Source: Desulfatitalea alkaliphila (GTDB taxonomy: Bacteria; Desulfobacterota; Desulfobacteria; Desulfobacterales; Desulfosarcinaceae). Taken from it: a DNA stretch of 64,000 nt. Under the pieces are notes generated by a model that saw nothing but the letters and a program-made list of their open reading frames with translations, searched no databases and was not told the origin of the DNA. A program made the position numbers and the translations under genes. The stretch covers positions 1-64,000 of the forward strand of contig NZ_JALJRB010000012.1 of NCBI RefSeq assembly GCF_022968795.1, given 5' to 3'. Positions 41,736 through 51,257 of the stretch are shown one piece after another (the first letter of the stretch is position 1; every line of letters begins with the position of its first letter).

Positions 41736-43454
41736 CTATACCTCCACCGCCTTGGCCAGAAATTTGTCCAGGCGGTTGCGGATGAGGCGCTTGCTGAATT
41801 TGCCGACGCTGGTTTTGGGAATCTCGTCGACGATGGCCACCAGCTTGGGCAACATCCACTTGGTGATTTTGCCCTTTTCGACCCCCTCGGCTTTGAGGAA
41901 AGCGATCAGGTCGTGGGGCCCTTTGTCGCTGCCGGCCACCAGCTTGACTACGGCCATGGCCTTCTCCCCCCACACTGGGTCCGGAACGCCCACCACCGTG
42001 GCCTCCAGAACAAAGTCGGCCATGGCGGCCAGGTTTTCCAGTAAAACGGTGGGCACCATCTCCGAGCCGCTGCGGATCACGTCGGACATGCGGTCGACGA
42101 TGGTCAGAAACTGCTCGTCGTCAACGGTGGCCAGATCTCCGGTGTGAAACCAATCGCCATACCACACCTCGGCGGTCTTGCGCGGGTCCTTGAAGTATTT
42201 TTCCATCACCCAGGGGCCGCGCACCACGATTTCGCCGATGGTTTTATTGTCCCGCGGCACCGGTACGCCATCGCCGTCCAGCACCTCCACTTCCAGGCCG
42301 GGAACGGGCAATCCGGTCTTGACGCGCACTTGATCCAATTTCTCCACGGGCCAGTCGTGCATGTGCTTCTTGACGAAGGCGGTGACGGAGACCGGCGCGG
42401 TTTCGGTCATCCCGTAGCCCGAGGCGGCGCGCATGTTGGGGATCCGTTTTTCGATTTTTTCCTTCAGACCCAGCGGCAGCGCACCGCCGCCGACGCCCAG
42501 GGACACCAGACTGGACAGGTCGTAGCGGTCGATCTCATCGGATTCCAGTAGCAGCGCCAGGATGGTGGGCACCACCGCGGCATGGGTCACCTTCTCGGTC
42601 TGCACCAGGTCGCAGAAACCTTCAACGGTGAAAGTACCGGGCAGGACGATCTTGGCGGCCCGGAAAACATAGGCGAAGGGCTGGCTCCAAGCGTGGATGT
42701 GGAACATGGGGGTGGTGATCATGGGCACATCGTTCTCCCCCAAGCGCTCGGTCTGCGGGTCGTTGTTGAAGTTGGCCAGTGCCGTCAGGTGCAGGGTTTG
42801 CAGGTAAAGGGCGCGATGGGTGAACATGGCGCCCTTGGGTTGTCCGGTGGTGGCGGTGGTGTAGCAGAGGGTGGCGTAAGTGTCTTCGTGCAGATAGGGC
42901 CAATCGAAATCGGACGGTTCCGCGGCGATCAGCTCCTCGTAGGCGTACAGCGGCTCGATGACGGTTTCGGGCAAACCGGGCTGGTCGGACATGTAGACGA
43001 AGGCTTGCACCGTATCCTTGATGCGGTCGTAGACGCTTTCCACCATGGGCAGCAGGACATCGTCGAAAAACAGTACCTTGTCTTCGGCGTGGGTGATGGT
43101 GTACACCACGTGTTCCTCGGCCAGGCGTACATTGATGCAGTGCAGCATGGCGCCCGAACACGGCACGGCGTAGTAGAGTTCCATGTGCCGGTGGGTGTTC
43201 AACGCCATGGTGCCGATGCGATCGCCCGGCGCTTCCGGCTTGCCCGCATGAACGCCCAAACGAGCCAGGGCATTGGCCAGGCGACAAGTGCGCGCGTACC
43301 ACTGTCGCCAGGTGAAGCGTTGGTATTCGGCGCTGATGTGGTTGCGATAGACCAAACCGATATGGTCCGGATAGAGCCGTACCGGTCGTTGCATGAAGGT
43401 TTTGAGCAGCAGGGGGTAATGGGTACTGAACTCCGGATAGGTGCGAACCACCAT
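41736..43454 (-). CDS. Long-chain fatty acid--CoA ligase (AMP-binding)
   Basis: 572 residues from ATG 43454, preceded by GAAGGAG. ANL-family enzyme: P-loop YTTATTGQPKGAMFTHRAL, GYGMTETAPV, hinge HTGDLATVDDEQFL and the C-terminal catalytic lysine in PKTSVGKFSKR. It activates medium- or long-chain fatty acids to acyl-CoA. It follows kdsB by 71 bp on the same strand. Activated acyl-CoA could in principle feed OleA, but nothing in the sequence links them. The longer upstream frame overlaps kdsB and was rejected. Confidence 0.92.
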   Translation of the reverse strand: MVVRTYPEFSTHYPLLLKTFMQRPVRLYPDHIGLVYRNHISAEYQRFTWRQWYARTCRLANALARLGVHAGKPEAPGDRIGTMALNTHRHMELYYAVPCSGAMLHCINVRLAEEHVVYTITHAEDKVLFFDDVLLPMVESVYDRIKDTVQAFVYMSDQPGLPETVIEPLYAYEELIAAEPSDFDWPYLHEDTYATLCYTTATTGQPKGAMFTHRALYLQTLHLTALANFNNDPQTERLGENDVPMITTPMFHIHAWSQPFAYVFRAAKIVLPGTFTVEGFCDLVQTEKVTHAAVVPTILALLLESDEIDRYDLSSLVSLGVGGGALPLGLKEKIEKRIPNMRAASGYGMTETAPVSVTAFVKKHMHDWPVEKLDQVRVKTGLPVPGLEVEVLDGDGVPVPRDNKTIGEIVVRGPWVMEKYFKDPRKTAEVWYGDWFHTGDLATVDDEQFLTIVDRMSDVIRSGSEMVPTVLLENLAAMADFVLEATVVGVPDPVWGEKAMAVVKLVAGSDKGPHDLIAFLKAEGVEKGKITKWMLPKLVAIVDEIPKTSVGKFSKRLIRNRLDKFLAKAVEV

Positions 43455-43525
43455 AATGGGATTCTCCTTCCCTGGAAATGAAAATGATGTAATTTTTATA
43501 GCGCGGAACGGCGGTAAAGGCAATG

Positions 43526-44263
43526 CTACATGGCGGTCAGCATCTTCTCGATGCGTGCAATATCCTCGGGAAGATCCACCTCGGGGGAGTCGTAAGGGGT
43601 GATCACCACTTTGATGGTGTGGCCGTATTCCAGCGCCCGCAGCTGTTCCAGTTTTTCCATCCGCTCCAGGTGCCCGGTGGGCAATTGACGGAAAACATCC
43701 AAAAAACGCCGGGTGTAGGCGTAGACCCCCAGATGTTTGAAGGCTTGCATCTCGGGCAGGCCGTCGCGGTCGAAGGGGATGGCGGCGCGTGAGAAGTAGA
43801 GGGCGTTGCTGTTTTGGTCCATGACCACTTTGCAATCCTTGGGATTGGTGTACTCTTGCCAATCCCGGATGACGAAGGCCAGGGTGCTCATGCCCAGATC
43901 GGCATCCGCCAACAACGGCGCCACAACGGCGTCGAAACACGCGGACCGCACCAGCGGTTGATCCCCTTGCACATTGATGACGATATCGTCACCCGCCAGG
44001 GCCATCTGCTCGGCAACTTCGGCGACACGATCCGTACCGGATCGGTTTTCAGCCGATGTCATGCGCACCCGTCCGCCGAAGCGCCCCACCGCATCGGCGA
44101 TGCGTTGATCGTCCGTGGCCACCACGACCTCCGACACCCGCTGCGCCCGCGCGGCGCTCTCGTAAACATGCTGGATCATCGGTTTGCCGGCAATCGGCGC
44201 CAGCGGTTTGCCTTCGAAGCGGGTGGAACCGTAACGGGCGGGAATAATGGCCACAATACGCAT
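43526..44263 (-). CDS. kdsB: 3-deoxy-manno-octulosonate cytidylyltransferase
   Basis: 245 residues from ATG 44263. Activates Kdo with CTP to CMP-Kdo for lipid A-core assembly, so the host makes Kdo-type LPS. Motifs are IIPARYGSTRFEGKPLAPI at the N-terminus, IVINVQGDQP for the CTP/metal site, and SRAAIPFDRDG and KHLGVYAYTRRFL later. Length is typical. It heads a two-gene unit with the acyl-CoA ligase. This supports the surface-polysaccharide locus earlier in the window being an O-antigen. Confidence 0.96.
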   Translation of the reverse strand: MRIVAIIPARYGSTRFEGKPLAPIAGKPMIQHVYESAARAQRVSEVVVATDDQRIADAVGRFGGRVRMTSAENRSGTDRVAEVAEQMALAGDDIVINVQGDQPLVRSACFDAVVAPLLADADLGMSTLAFVIRDWQEYTNPKDCKVVMDQNSNALYFSRAAIPFDRDGLPEMQAFKHLGVYAYTRRFLDVFRQLPTGHLERMEKLEQLRALEYGHTIKVVITPYDSPEVDLPEDIARIEKMLTAM

Positions 44264-44370
44264 GGATGCCGTCCTTGATTTTCGGGAAATGGTGTTTGGG
44301 TGCTGGGTATACCTTTTGCTGCAATTCAATGCAAGGGGCGGTGGAGCGATGCGTAGCCGGTGGAAAAAAT

Positions 44371-44394
44371 AGTTTAAAGTTCAAACTTTAAACT
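44371..44394. repeat. Short AT-rich inverted repeat
   Basis: AGTTTAAAGTT pairs with AACTTTAAACT across two bases. It is a compact member of the TTTAAAG repeat family, located between divergent kdsB and larB. Confidence 0.6.
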
Positions 44395-44449
44395 ATCTCT
44401 GATACATAGCCGAGAAGGAAATACAATTCAGGCACTATCAGAGGTGTAA

Positions 44450-45199
44450 ATGAACAAAGACATATTGACTGATATTCTGAAAGCGGTTGCCGACGGTGGC
44501 CTGGACATCGATGCGGCCCGGCAGCGCTTGGCGGATATGGCCATGGAGGATATCGATTTTGCGCACATCGACCACCACAGGAGTTTGCGCAAGGGGTTTC
44601 CGGAGGTGATTTTCGGCGAGGGCAAATCGGCGGCGCAGATCGTGGGGATCATGGAGCGGATGCAGCTTCAGGAGCAGGTGTTGCTCGTGACGCGGGTGGA
44701 TGCCGTCAAGGCGGCGGCGGTGTTGGAGCGGTTTGCCGAAGCGCGCTACGATACCGAGGCGCGCATGATCGTTTGGCAGCGGGCGCCGCTGCCCAAGACC
44801 GGGCTGGGCACAATCCTGGTGGTTTCGGCCGGCACATCGGACATTCCGGTGGCGCGGGAGGCGTGCCTTACGGCCGATGCCATGGGCAATGTGGTCAAAT
44901 CGGTGTTCGATGTGGGCGTGGCCGGTATTCACCGTTTGATGGCCCATCGGTCCTTGCTCGAAGAGGCGCGGGTATTGATCGTGGTGGCCGGCATGGAGGG
45001 CGCCCTGCCCAGCGTGGTGGCCGGCATGGTCAGCCGACCGGTGATCGCCGTGCCCACCAGTGTCGGTTACGGGGTGAACCTGGGCGGTCTGACCGCCCTT
45101 TTCGGCATGCTCACCAGTTGCAGTTCCAATGTGGCGGTGGTCAATATCGACAACGGTTTCGGCGCCGGCTACATGGCCGCCAGCATCAATCAGCCCTGA
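44450..45199 (+). CDS. larB: LarB, nickel-pincer cofactor biosynthesis carboxylase/hydrolase
   Basis: 249 residues. PurE-like C-terminal domain with TILVVSAGTSDIPVAREA and VAGMEGALPSVVAGM, plus the LarB N-terminal helices and VIFGEGKSAAQIV. LarB carboxylates the pyridinium ring of nicotinic acid adenine dinucleotide and hydrolyses the phosphoanhydride, the first step to the nickel-pincer nucleotide used by lactate racemase-type enzymes. larC, larE and larA are not in this window, so the pathway must be split. The 3' end overlaps the convergent HD-GYP gene by ten bases. Confidence 0.92.
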   Translation: MNKDILTDILKAVADGGLDIDAARQRLADMAMEDIDFAHIDHHRSLRKGFPEVIFGEGKSAAQIVGIMERMQLQEQVLLVTRVDAVKAAAVLERFAEARYDTEARMIVWQRAPLPKTGLGTILVVSAGTSDIPVAREACLTADAMGNVVKSVFDVGVAGIHRLMAHRSLLEEARVLIVVAGMEGALPSVVAGMVSRPVIAVPTSVGYGVNLGGLTALFGMLTSCSSNVAVVNIDNGFGAGYMAASINQP

Positions 45200-46578
45200 T
45201 GGGGGTTCAGGGCGACCTTCACCGTTTCGTCGATCATTCCCCGCTGTCCGATGGTTTGGATCGAACGGATGGATGAAGCCGTCAAACGCGCCCCGCGAGT
45301 CAACAGCAGGCGGCCGTCCTTGAGCCGCAGGTCTTGGATCAACACCATATCCGCTTGCAAGCGATCCAGGGGAAGAGCCATCTCAGGCAATTCGCGCCCA
45401 ACCGTGCCGAGCTGTGCAATCAGCGCATTCACCACCTTGACGTCATATTTTTTCCCCGCCTCCAGGAGCAATTTGCGCTCCGCCATCTCATGCACCAGCG
45501 TTTCGGGATCTTGATCCAACGCGACCTCGCCCACCACCGCGGGGTCGAAACGGCGTCGAATCATAGCGGCCAGTTTCTTTTCCTGCCGGGGCCATGTGGC
45601 CAGCATGTGGCAATAGTCGGAAACCGCCAGAAGCACCCGCGACGCCAAGGGAATTTGGTCCGCCTGCAAGCCGTTGGGGAATCCGTTGCCGTCTGCATGT
45701 TCATGGTGATGGAGCACGATCTCCCCCACGGCGGTCAGTTTCTCCACGCGCGATAGAATCAGCGCGCCGATCCGGGGGTGTTCGATGAACTGTCGGCGCT
45801 CTTCCTCCGAGAGCTGCTCATCCTCCTTGCGCCACAAGGCTTCCGGCAGATGGATCAGCCCGATGTCGTGAATCATGCCCGCCATTTCCAAAGTATCCAG
45901 CTCGCTGCCGGACAAGCCGAGGGCCTCCCCCACCCTACGGGACAGCGGCGCCACTTGCCGCATGTAACGACCCAGGTCAGGGTTCAGCACTTCCACGGTG
46001 GAAGAGAGCAGGCGCACCACTTCCATGAAACTCTCTTCGAGCATCCGGTTGGCCGCTGCCAGGGCTTCGCTTTTCTCCACCACTTGGCGAGTGCGTTCCG
46101 CCACCTTGCCTTCAAGCTCCTGGTTGAGCCGGCTGAGCTGCTGGTTCTGCGCAATGGTCAGCTCGGTCAAGCGCTGGTTTTCGGAAAGCAGCTCGAAGTG
46201 TTCCAACGACTGGCGCACCTGCAGCAGCAGGTCTTCATCGTTCCAGGGTTTGGACAGATAACGATGGATCTCGCCCCGGTTGACCGCCTGGATGACCGCT
46301 TCCAGATCCGAATAACCGGTGAGCAGATAACGAATGGCACGGGGTTGCAGATCCTTGGCCTGCTCCAGAAATTGGGCCCCGTTCATCACCGGCATGCGTT
46401 GATCCGATATGATCATGGAGACGGGCGGCTCCTGCCGGCCGAGCACTTCCAAGGCTTCGGGACCGCTCTGGGCCGTCAGGATCCGGTACCCCTCCTTGCG
46501 AAACAATCTTTGCAAGGCCCGGGTGATGGAAATCTCGTCATCGACAAGCAGCAAAGTGTGATCGCGGGTCAATGGCAC
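45190..46578 (-). CDS. Response regulator with HD-GYP-type output
   Basis: 462 residues. The receiver at ~8-125 has phosphoacceptor Asp59 (MIISDQRMPVMNG) and Lys110 (RYLSKPWND). A coiled-coil linker spans ~130-185. The HD-GYP domain at ~190-390 has MIHDIG (His-Asp at 237-238), and LHHHEHADGNGFPNGL, where the GYP triad reads GFP. HD-GYP proteins hydrolyse cyclic di-GMP, often lowering it to favour motility. The gene is 15 bp downstream of a receiver-histidine kinase gene, which may be its partner. Confidence 0.9.
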   Translation of the reverse strand: MPLTRDHTLLLVDDEISITRALQRLFRKEGYRILTAQSGPEALEVLGRQEPPVSMIISDQRMPVMNGAQFLEQAKDLQPRAIRYLLTGYSDLEAVIQAVNRGEIHRYLSKPWNDEDLLLQVRQSLEHFELLSENQRLTELTIAQNQQLSRLNQELEGKVAERTRQVVEKSEALAAANRMLEESFMEVVRLLSSTVEVLNPDLGRYMRQVAPLSRRVGEALGLSGSELDTLEMAGMIHDIGLIHLPEALWRKEDEQLSEEERRQFIEHPRIGALILSRVEKLTAVGEIVLHHHEHADGNGFPNGLQADQIPLASRVLLAVSDYCHMLATWPRQEKKLAAMIRRRFDPAVVGEVALDQDPETLVHEMAERKLLLEAGKKYDVKVVNALIAQLGTVGRELPEMALPLDRLQADMVLIQDLRLKDGRLLLTRGARLTASSIRSIQTIGQRGMIDETVKVALNPHQG

Positions 46579-46593
46579 GGTGCCGCTCCTCCC

Positions 46594-47901
46594 CTACCCG
46601 TCCATCACCGGCAAGCGCACCGTGAAGGTGGTGCCGCACCCCGGCGTACTGTCCACGTCAATGGCGCCGTTGTGCTTGTGGATGATGTTGTAAGCGATGT
46701 TCATGCCCAATCCCGTTCCCTTGCCCACATCCTTGGTGGTGAAAAAGGGGTCGAAGATTTTTCCCAAATGTTCAGGGGCGATGCCGCAGCCGTTGTCCTC
46801 AATGGTGACTTCGACAAAGCGATCAACGTGCCGTGTGCGCACCTTAATGCGGCCTTTTTTCTCGATGGACTGGGCCGCGTTGACCAGGATATTCATGAAG
46901 ACCTGGTTCAACTGGTGCGGATAGCCCTGCACCATGGGCAACGTGCCCAGATCGGTTTCCACGACGGCCTTGTATTTAAGTTCGTTGTTGACCACATTGA
47001 GCGTGGCATCCAACCCTTTGTTGATATCCGTTGGTTGCAAACGATCCTCGCCCGGGTGGGCGAAATCCTTCAGGTCCAACACAATCTTCTTGATGCGGTT
47101 GGTGCCTTCCCGACAATCGCCCATCAGGTCGGTGATATCGGACAACAGGTAATCCAGATCGATCTCTTTCTCATAATCGACCGCGGCGGCCACGGCCGTC
47201 GCGAGGGCTTCATCACCAATGGGTGATCGGGCTTCGCGCGCCTGCAAAGCCGCCAGCAACTCGCGGTATTTGGTAATCAGCGCCACCAGCTCTTTCTGGT
47301 AGTCGCCCAGGGTCTTGAGATTACTGCTCACGAAGCCGGTGGGGTTGTTAATCTCGTGGGCCACGCCCGCCGCGAGCTGGCCGATGGAGGCCATCTTTTC
47401 CGAGTGAACCATTTGCGCCTGGGTCTCCTCCAACCGCTTGAGCGTATTCTCCAAGCGTTTGTTTTTTTCTTCGATCTGGGCGGCGTAGCGCAGCACCTCG
47501 TGTTTCATGCGGCGGTGGTCCTCTTCGAGGCCGACCACCCGCAGACCGGTTTGCAGGCGCGCCCGGAGCTCATCCGGATCGAAGGGTTTGCTGATGTAAT
47601 CGTCCGCGCCGGCTTGAAAAACCGCCACCAGGTCCTTTTGATGATCCCGCGAGGTCAGCATGATGATGTAGACATACCGGTCCAAACGAGCTTCGCGGAT
47701 GTTGCGGCACAGGGTCAGGCCATCCATTTCGGGCATCATCCAATCGGTGACGACCATGCGCACCGATCGCTGCCGGACTTGCTCCCAAGCCTGGATTCCG
47801 TTTTCGGTGACCACCACCCGGTGGCCCATTTCCTCGACCATTTTTTTCAGCAAACTGCGCGAAAGCAGGTCATCTTCGGAGATCAGAATTTCCATCGACA
47901 T
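46594..47901 (-). CDS. Receiver-histidine kinase
   Basis: 435 residues from ATG 47901; ATG 47895 or GTG 47913 are alternatives. Receiver at ~1-120 with Asp53 ([13 protein letters not shown]) and Lys in [12 protein letters not shown] coiled coil leads to the HisKA box [16 protein letters not shown] and an HATPase with [22 protein letters not shown] and [10 protein letters not shown]. It is soluble with no transmembrane segment, a receiver-first hybrid as used downstream of another kinase. It is in an apparent two-gene unit with the HD-GYP regulator and divergent from the next HD-GYP gene. Confidence 0.9.
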   Translation of the reverse strand: MSMEILISEDDLLSRSLLKKMVEEMGHRVVVTENGIQAWEQVRQRSVRMVVTDWMMPEMDGLTLCRNIREARLDRYVYIIMLTSRDHQKDLVAVFQAGADDYISKPFDPDELRARLQTGLRVVGLEEDHRRMKHEVLRYAAQIEEKNKRLENTLKRLEETQAQMVHSEKMASIGQLAAGVAHEINNPTGFVSSNLKTLGDYQKELVALITKYRELLAALQAREARSPIGDEALATAVAAAVDYEKEIDLDYLLSDITDLMGDCREGTNRIKKIVLDLKDFAHPGEDRLQPTDINKGLDATLNVVNNELKYKAVVETDLGTLPMVQGYPHQLNQVFMNILVNAAQSIEKKGRIKVRTRHVDRFVEVTIEDNGCGIAPEHLGKIFDPFFTTKDVGKGTGLGMNIAYNIIHKHNGAIDVDSTPGCGTTFTVRLPVMDG

Positions 47902-48176
47902 TGCGGATTTCACCGTTTAGGGAATAGGTGTGTCGAAATTTTGGTCGGTCAGCTCCCTTTCATGATTTCCATTGTAACGCATATCGGCCGAAATGCCCAA
48001 ATGCTTTAGTCAACCCAAACAAGTCCGCCCGCACAAAGGGCACCATCAAGGGTTCCTCCCCGTTGCCCCTCCCTCAAGTCCCCGCCCTTATCAACCGATA
48101 TACAAGTGAGCTCCACGGCTGCGGTCGCTGCGCAAGTCGGTTCCGCAGTGGATATCAGGGCGAAAGGAATCGGTCC

Positions 48177-49337
48177 ATGCACATAGTTGCAGTTGGTTTG
48201 AGTACGGCCCTGGCCGCGACTTCGGAAAAAATTTTGACCCAATGGGGGCACACCGTAACGGCGGTGACCGCGACGCGTCGGGCGCTGGACACCATTGCGG
48301 CCGATGGGGTCGACATGGTCATGGCCGCCTATCCACTGCCGGATGGGCAAACGAACGAATTTTTAACCGGACTCAAAGAGGCGGCGAACACCCGCACGCC
48401 CTATCTGCTGCTGTTGACGGAAGGCGCCGCGTGGCCGGATGGGGACAGTGCCTATCCCGTCCTCGACCTCCACGATGTGAGTGCCCACCCCATCGATGCC
48501 GCCCTCCTGCGCAGCAAGACAGCCCTGGCGGAACGTCTGTCCGCCCTCGGGCAGGATCTGGACCGCAAGTTGCTGGTCATTCGTCGCAACTATTACCAGA
48601 CCGTGGAAACCCTCAGCCGCCTGATCGAGGCCTACGACGAAAGTGTCGGCGCCCATTGCCGCCGCGTCGGCCGCTTGGCCCTCCACTTGGCCAAGCGGCA
48701 TCCCGCAGTGGATGCCGCGGCCTACCCGGTCGTCGAAGCCGCCGGGATGCTCCACGATATCGGCATGGTCGGTCTGCCGGCGGCGGTCCTGAAGAAACGG
48801 CGCACGGAACTGGCGGGCAGCGAAGGCATGCTGTACCGCTCCCACGCCGAACGGGGCGAAGCGGTTCTGGGCGCCACGGACCTGCTGCGGCCGGTGGCCC
48901 GCTTGGTGCGCTCCCATCACGAACAACACAACGGCCGCGGCTTTCCCGACGGCCTGAAGGGAGACCGGATTCCCGTGGGTGCGGCCATCGTGTCGGCGGC
49001 CTCGCTTTACGACGACCTGGTGCACAGAGAGCGGGTCGACCCCAAGCGGGTGCCCGAACAGCTGCAACGCTGCCGGGGCTATCAACTGCGGCCCGATTTA
49101 ATAGGGCTGTTGTTGGAGGCCAACTTGGAGTTGATGCAGAAAGAAAACCAACGGGTTGATCGAATGGTGGATATTGAATCGCTGGAAGCCGGCATGGTGC
49201 TGTCGCGAGAGGTGCTGATGAAAAGCGGCGCCTTTTGCATGGCGCCCAATACACCGCTGAGTGAAGAAATCATCAAAAAACTAAAGCATTATTACGAAAT
49301 GGGCAATATAGCCAACAAGGTGTTTGTCAAAAAATAA
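48177..49337 (+). CDS. HD-GYP-type protein with degenerate receiver
   Basis: 386 residues from ATG 48177 with GAAAGGAAT upstream. The N-terminal ~115 residues have receiver-like spacing (HIVAVGLSTALAATSEKIL) but the phosphoacceptor strand reads VDMVMAAYPLPDG, with Ala where Asp should be, so it is a pseudo-receiver. The HD-GYP domain has MLHDIGMVGLP and SHHEQHNGRGFPDGLKG, again GFP in place of GYP. It presumably degrades cyclic di-GMP independent of phosphorylation. It is nine bases upstream of motA, so it probably shares the stator transcript and may tune motor output. Confidence 0.88.
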   Translation: MHIVAVGLSTALAATSEKILTQWGHTVTAVTATRRALDTIAADGVDMVMAAYPLPDGQTNEFLTGLKEAANTRTPYLLLLTEGAAWPDGDSAYPVLDLHDVSAHPIDAALLRSKTALAERLSALGQDLDRKLLVIRRNYYQTVETLSRLIEAYDESVGAHCRRVGRLALHLAKRHPAVDAAAYPVVEAAGMLHDIGMVGLPAAVLKKRRTELAGSEGMLYRSHAERGEAVLGATDLLRPVARLVRSHHEQHNGRGFPDGLKGDRIPVGAAIVSAASLYDDLVHRERVDPKRVPEQLQRCRGYQLRPDLIGLLLEANLELMQKENQRVDRMVDIESLEAGMVLSREVLMKSGAFCMAPNTPLSEEIIKKLKHYYEMGNIANKVFVKK

Positions 49338-49346
49338 GGAAGCGTC

Positions 49347-50141
49347 ATGGACATCGCAACCATCATCGGCCTGGTCAGCGGCACCCTGCTGATCGCATCG
49401 GCCATCGCAATGGGGGGCTCGGCGATCATCTTCGTCAACCCGCCGAGTTTGCTCATTGTGGTCGGAGGCACCATCGCCACCACCTTCATCAAGTTCAAGA
49501 TGAGCGATGTGATCAACTCCATCCGGGTAGCCTTGAAGGCCTTTGCCTTCAAAGCCTCCGATCCGGAAGAGATCATCCAGGAGATGGTGGGGTTCACCCG
49601 CATCGCCAAAAAAGAAGGCCTGATCGCCCTCGAAAAGGAGACCGCCACCGACCCCTTCGCCGGCAAAGCCCTGCGCTATTTGTCCGACGGATTCGATGAA
49701 GGGTTGATCGAGGACATGCTCAACAAGGATATCCGCCTGACCGTGCGCCGTCATGAAATCGGTCAGAATGTGTTCAAAGGAATGGCCGAGAGCGCACCCG
49801 CTTTCGGCATGATCGGCACCCTGATCGGTCTGGTGAAAATGCTGGCTTCCATGGACGATCCGTCCAACATCGGTCCGGCCATGGCCATCGCCCTGTTGAC
49901 CACGCTTTACGGCGTGCTGCTGGCCAACTTCCTGTTTCAACCCCTGGCCGAGAAATTGAGCTTGCGCAGCGAACAGGAGCAACTCAACAAGAGCATCATC
50001 GTGGAAGCGGCCATCGGCATCAACCGCGGTGTCTCGCCGCTGGTGCTCGAAGAGTCCCTTAAAATCTTTCTTTCCCCCAAGGAACGCGACAGGGAGAAAG
50101 AAGTCGAAGCACAGGCCGAACCGGTGGCCGAGGTGGAATAA
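49347..50141 (+). CDS. motA: Flagellar stator protein MotA
   Basis: 264 residues with four membrane segments: two near the N-terminus (IIGLVSGTLLIASAIAMGG; SLLIVVGGTIATTFIKF) and two near residues 150-170 and 180-205 (FGMIGTLIGLVKML; MAIALLTTLYGVLLANFLF). The cytoplasmic loop holds charged residues that touch FliG (RRHEIGQNVF). With MotB it forms the ion-driven stator. AAGGA precedes the ATG. The stop overlaps the motB start as TAATG. Confidence 0.95.
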   Translation: MDIATIIGLVSGTLLIASAIAMGGSAIIFVNPPSLLIVVGGTIATTFIKFKMSDVINSIRVALKAFAFKASDPEEIIQEMVGFTRIAKKEGLIALEKETATDPFAGKALRYLSDGFDEGLIEDMLNKDIRLTVRRHEIGQNVFKGMAESAPAFGMIGTLIGLVKMLASMDDPSNIGPAMAIALLTTLYGVLLANFLFQPLAEKLSLRSEQEQLNKSIIVEAAIGINRGVSPLVLEESLKIFLSPKERDREKEVEAQAEPVAEVE

Positions 50142-50869
50142 TGGGCGCTTTTCTCGAAGCAAAGCCCAAGCAGGAGAAAGGGGCCGCCAAATGGGTGGTC
50201 ACCTTCGCCGACCTGATGAGCCTGCTGCTCTGCTTTTTCGTCCTGCTGCTCTCCTTTTCCGAAATCGACCGTCAAAAATATAAACAGGTGGCCGGCTCCC
50301 TGCTCAACGCCTTCGGCGTGCAGCGCAAGGAGCGGGTGATGGAGATGCCCAAGGGGATGAAAATCATCGCCAAGGATTTCGACCAGCAAATCATCGAAAC
50401 CCGCATACGCGAAGACCTGGGCCGGGAGATCGACGATATGCTCTCCACCCAGCTGGAGTCCTTCAATGATCAAGTCGATCTGGAGGTGGACGAAAACCAG
50501 ATCCTGCTGCGCTTCATGGGCGAGAGCACCTTCGAATCAGGTCGTGATGAGATCCGCGATCAGCTCAAACCCCTGCTGCGGGACTTGGCCCGCGTGCTGG
50601 CCAAGGAACCGGGCGACATCGTTGTATCCGGCCACACCGACAATGTACCCATCCGCGGCGGCCGCTACCCCACCAACCTGCGCCTGTCCATCGCCCGCGC
50701 CGCCGCAGTGGCGGAATTCATGCTCTCCAACTCCGACATGGACCCCGGACGCGTCTCCACCATGGGCTTCGGCGAATACCGCCCCATCGCAACCAATGAA
50801 ACGGGTAGGGGGAGGGAGAAGAATCGGAGGGTTGAGATTATTTTGAGTAATTTGCCGCAGGCGAGGTAG
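50141..50869 (+). CDS. motB: Flagellar stator protein MotB
   Basis: 242 residues. One membrane helix at ~22-42 carries the essential ion-binding Asp in VTFADLMSLLLCFFVLLLS. The C-terminal OmpA-like domain binds peptidoglycan (VSGHTDNVPIRGGRYPTNLR, LSIARAAAVAEFML). It anchors the stator to the cell wall. Translation is coupled to motA by TAATG. Whether protons or sodium drive it cannot be said from this motif alone. Confidence 0.95.
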   Translation: MGAFLEAKPKQEKGAAKWVVTFADLMSLLLCFFVLLLSFSEIDRQKYKQVAGSLLNAFGVQRKERVMEMPKGMKIIAKDFDQQIIETRIREDLGREIDDMLSTQLESFNDQVDLEVDENQILLRFMGESTFESGRDEIRDQLKPLLRDLARVLAKEPGDIVVSGHTDNVPIRGGRYPTNLRLSIARAAAVAEFMLSNSDMDPGRVSTMGFGEYRPIATNETGRGREKNRRVEIILSNLPQAR

Positions 50870-50882
50870 GTCAAAAGAAAGC

Positions 50883-51246
50883 GTTTTAAGTGTTAAGTTT
50901 TAAGTTTTAAGTTAAGGAATTCTATCGGTTAGAGATGGTTGGGGGTTGTTCGGGCAGATGGGTTCTTTCACGCAACCAACCCGTGGGGGCACGGCACGCC
51001 GTGCCCGGGTAGCCCCGTTCAACCCATGCGGGCAAACCTCACACCGTAGGGGCACGCACGGGCACGGCATGCCGTGCCCCTACGGGGGTACCCGACCTTG
51101 TAGCGCAGCAGAAGGTCATCGGCATTACGGATATAACCATCCGAGAGCAGTCAAAAGAACTTCAAAAGCCACATCAGCCCATCCACCCCACCGCCTACAA
51201 TCGATAGAATTCCTTAACTTAAAACTTAACACTTAACACTTAAATC
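50883..51246. repeat. Inverted-repeat-bounded composite element
   Basis: About 364 bp filling the gap between motB and flgL. The ends (50883-50931 and 51199-51246) are inverted copies of the TTAAG array plus GGAATTCTATCG. Inside are two GC-rich palindromic segments near 50984-51010 and 51049-51087, one of them interrupted by an extra GGCACGCACG. The half from about 51245 to 50970, read on the minus strand, matches the oleB-oleC repeat. No gene is seen. The element separates convergent motB and flgL transcription units. Confidence 0.75.
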
Positions 51247-51257
51247 TATCTTTATCT

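Noticed and set aside
50883-51246. CRISPR-like array
   Set aside because: Only two palindromes with unequal spacing and no unique spacers.
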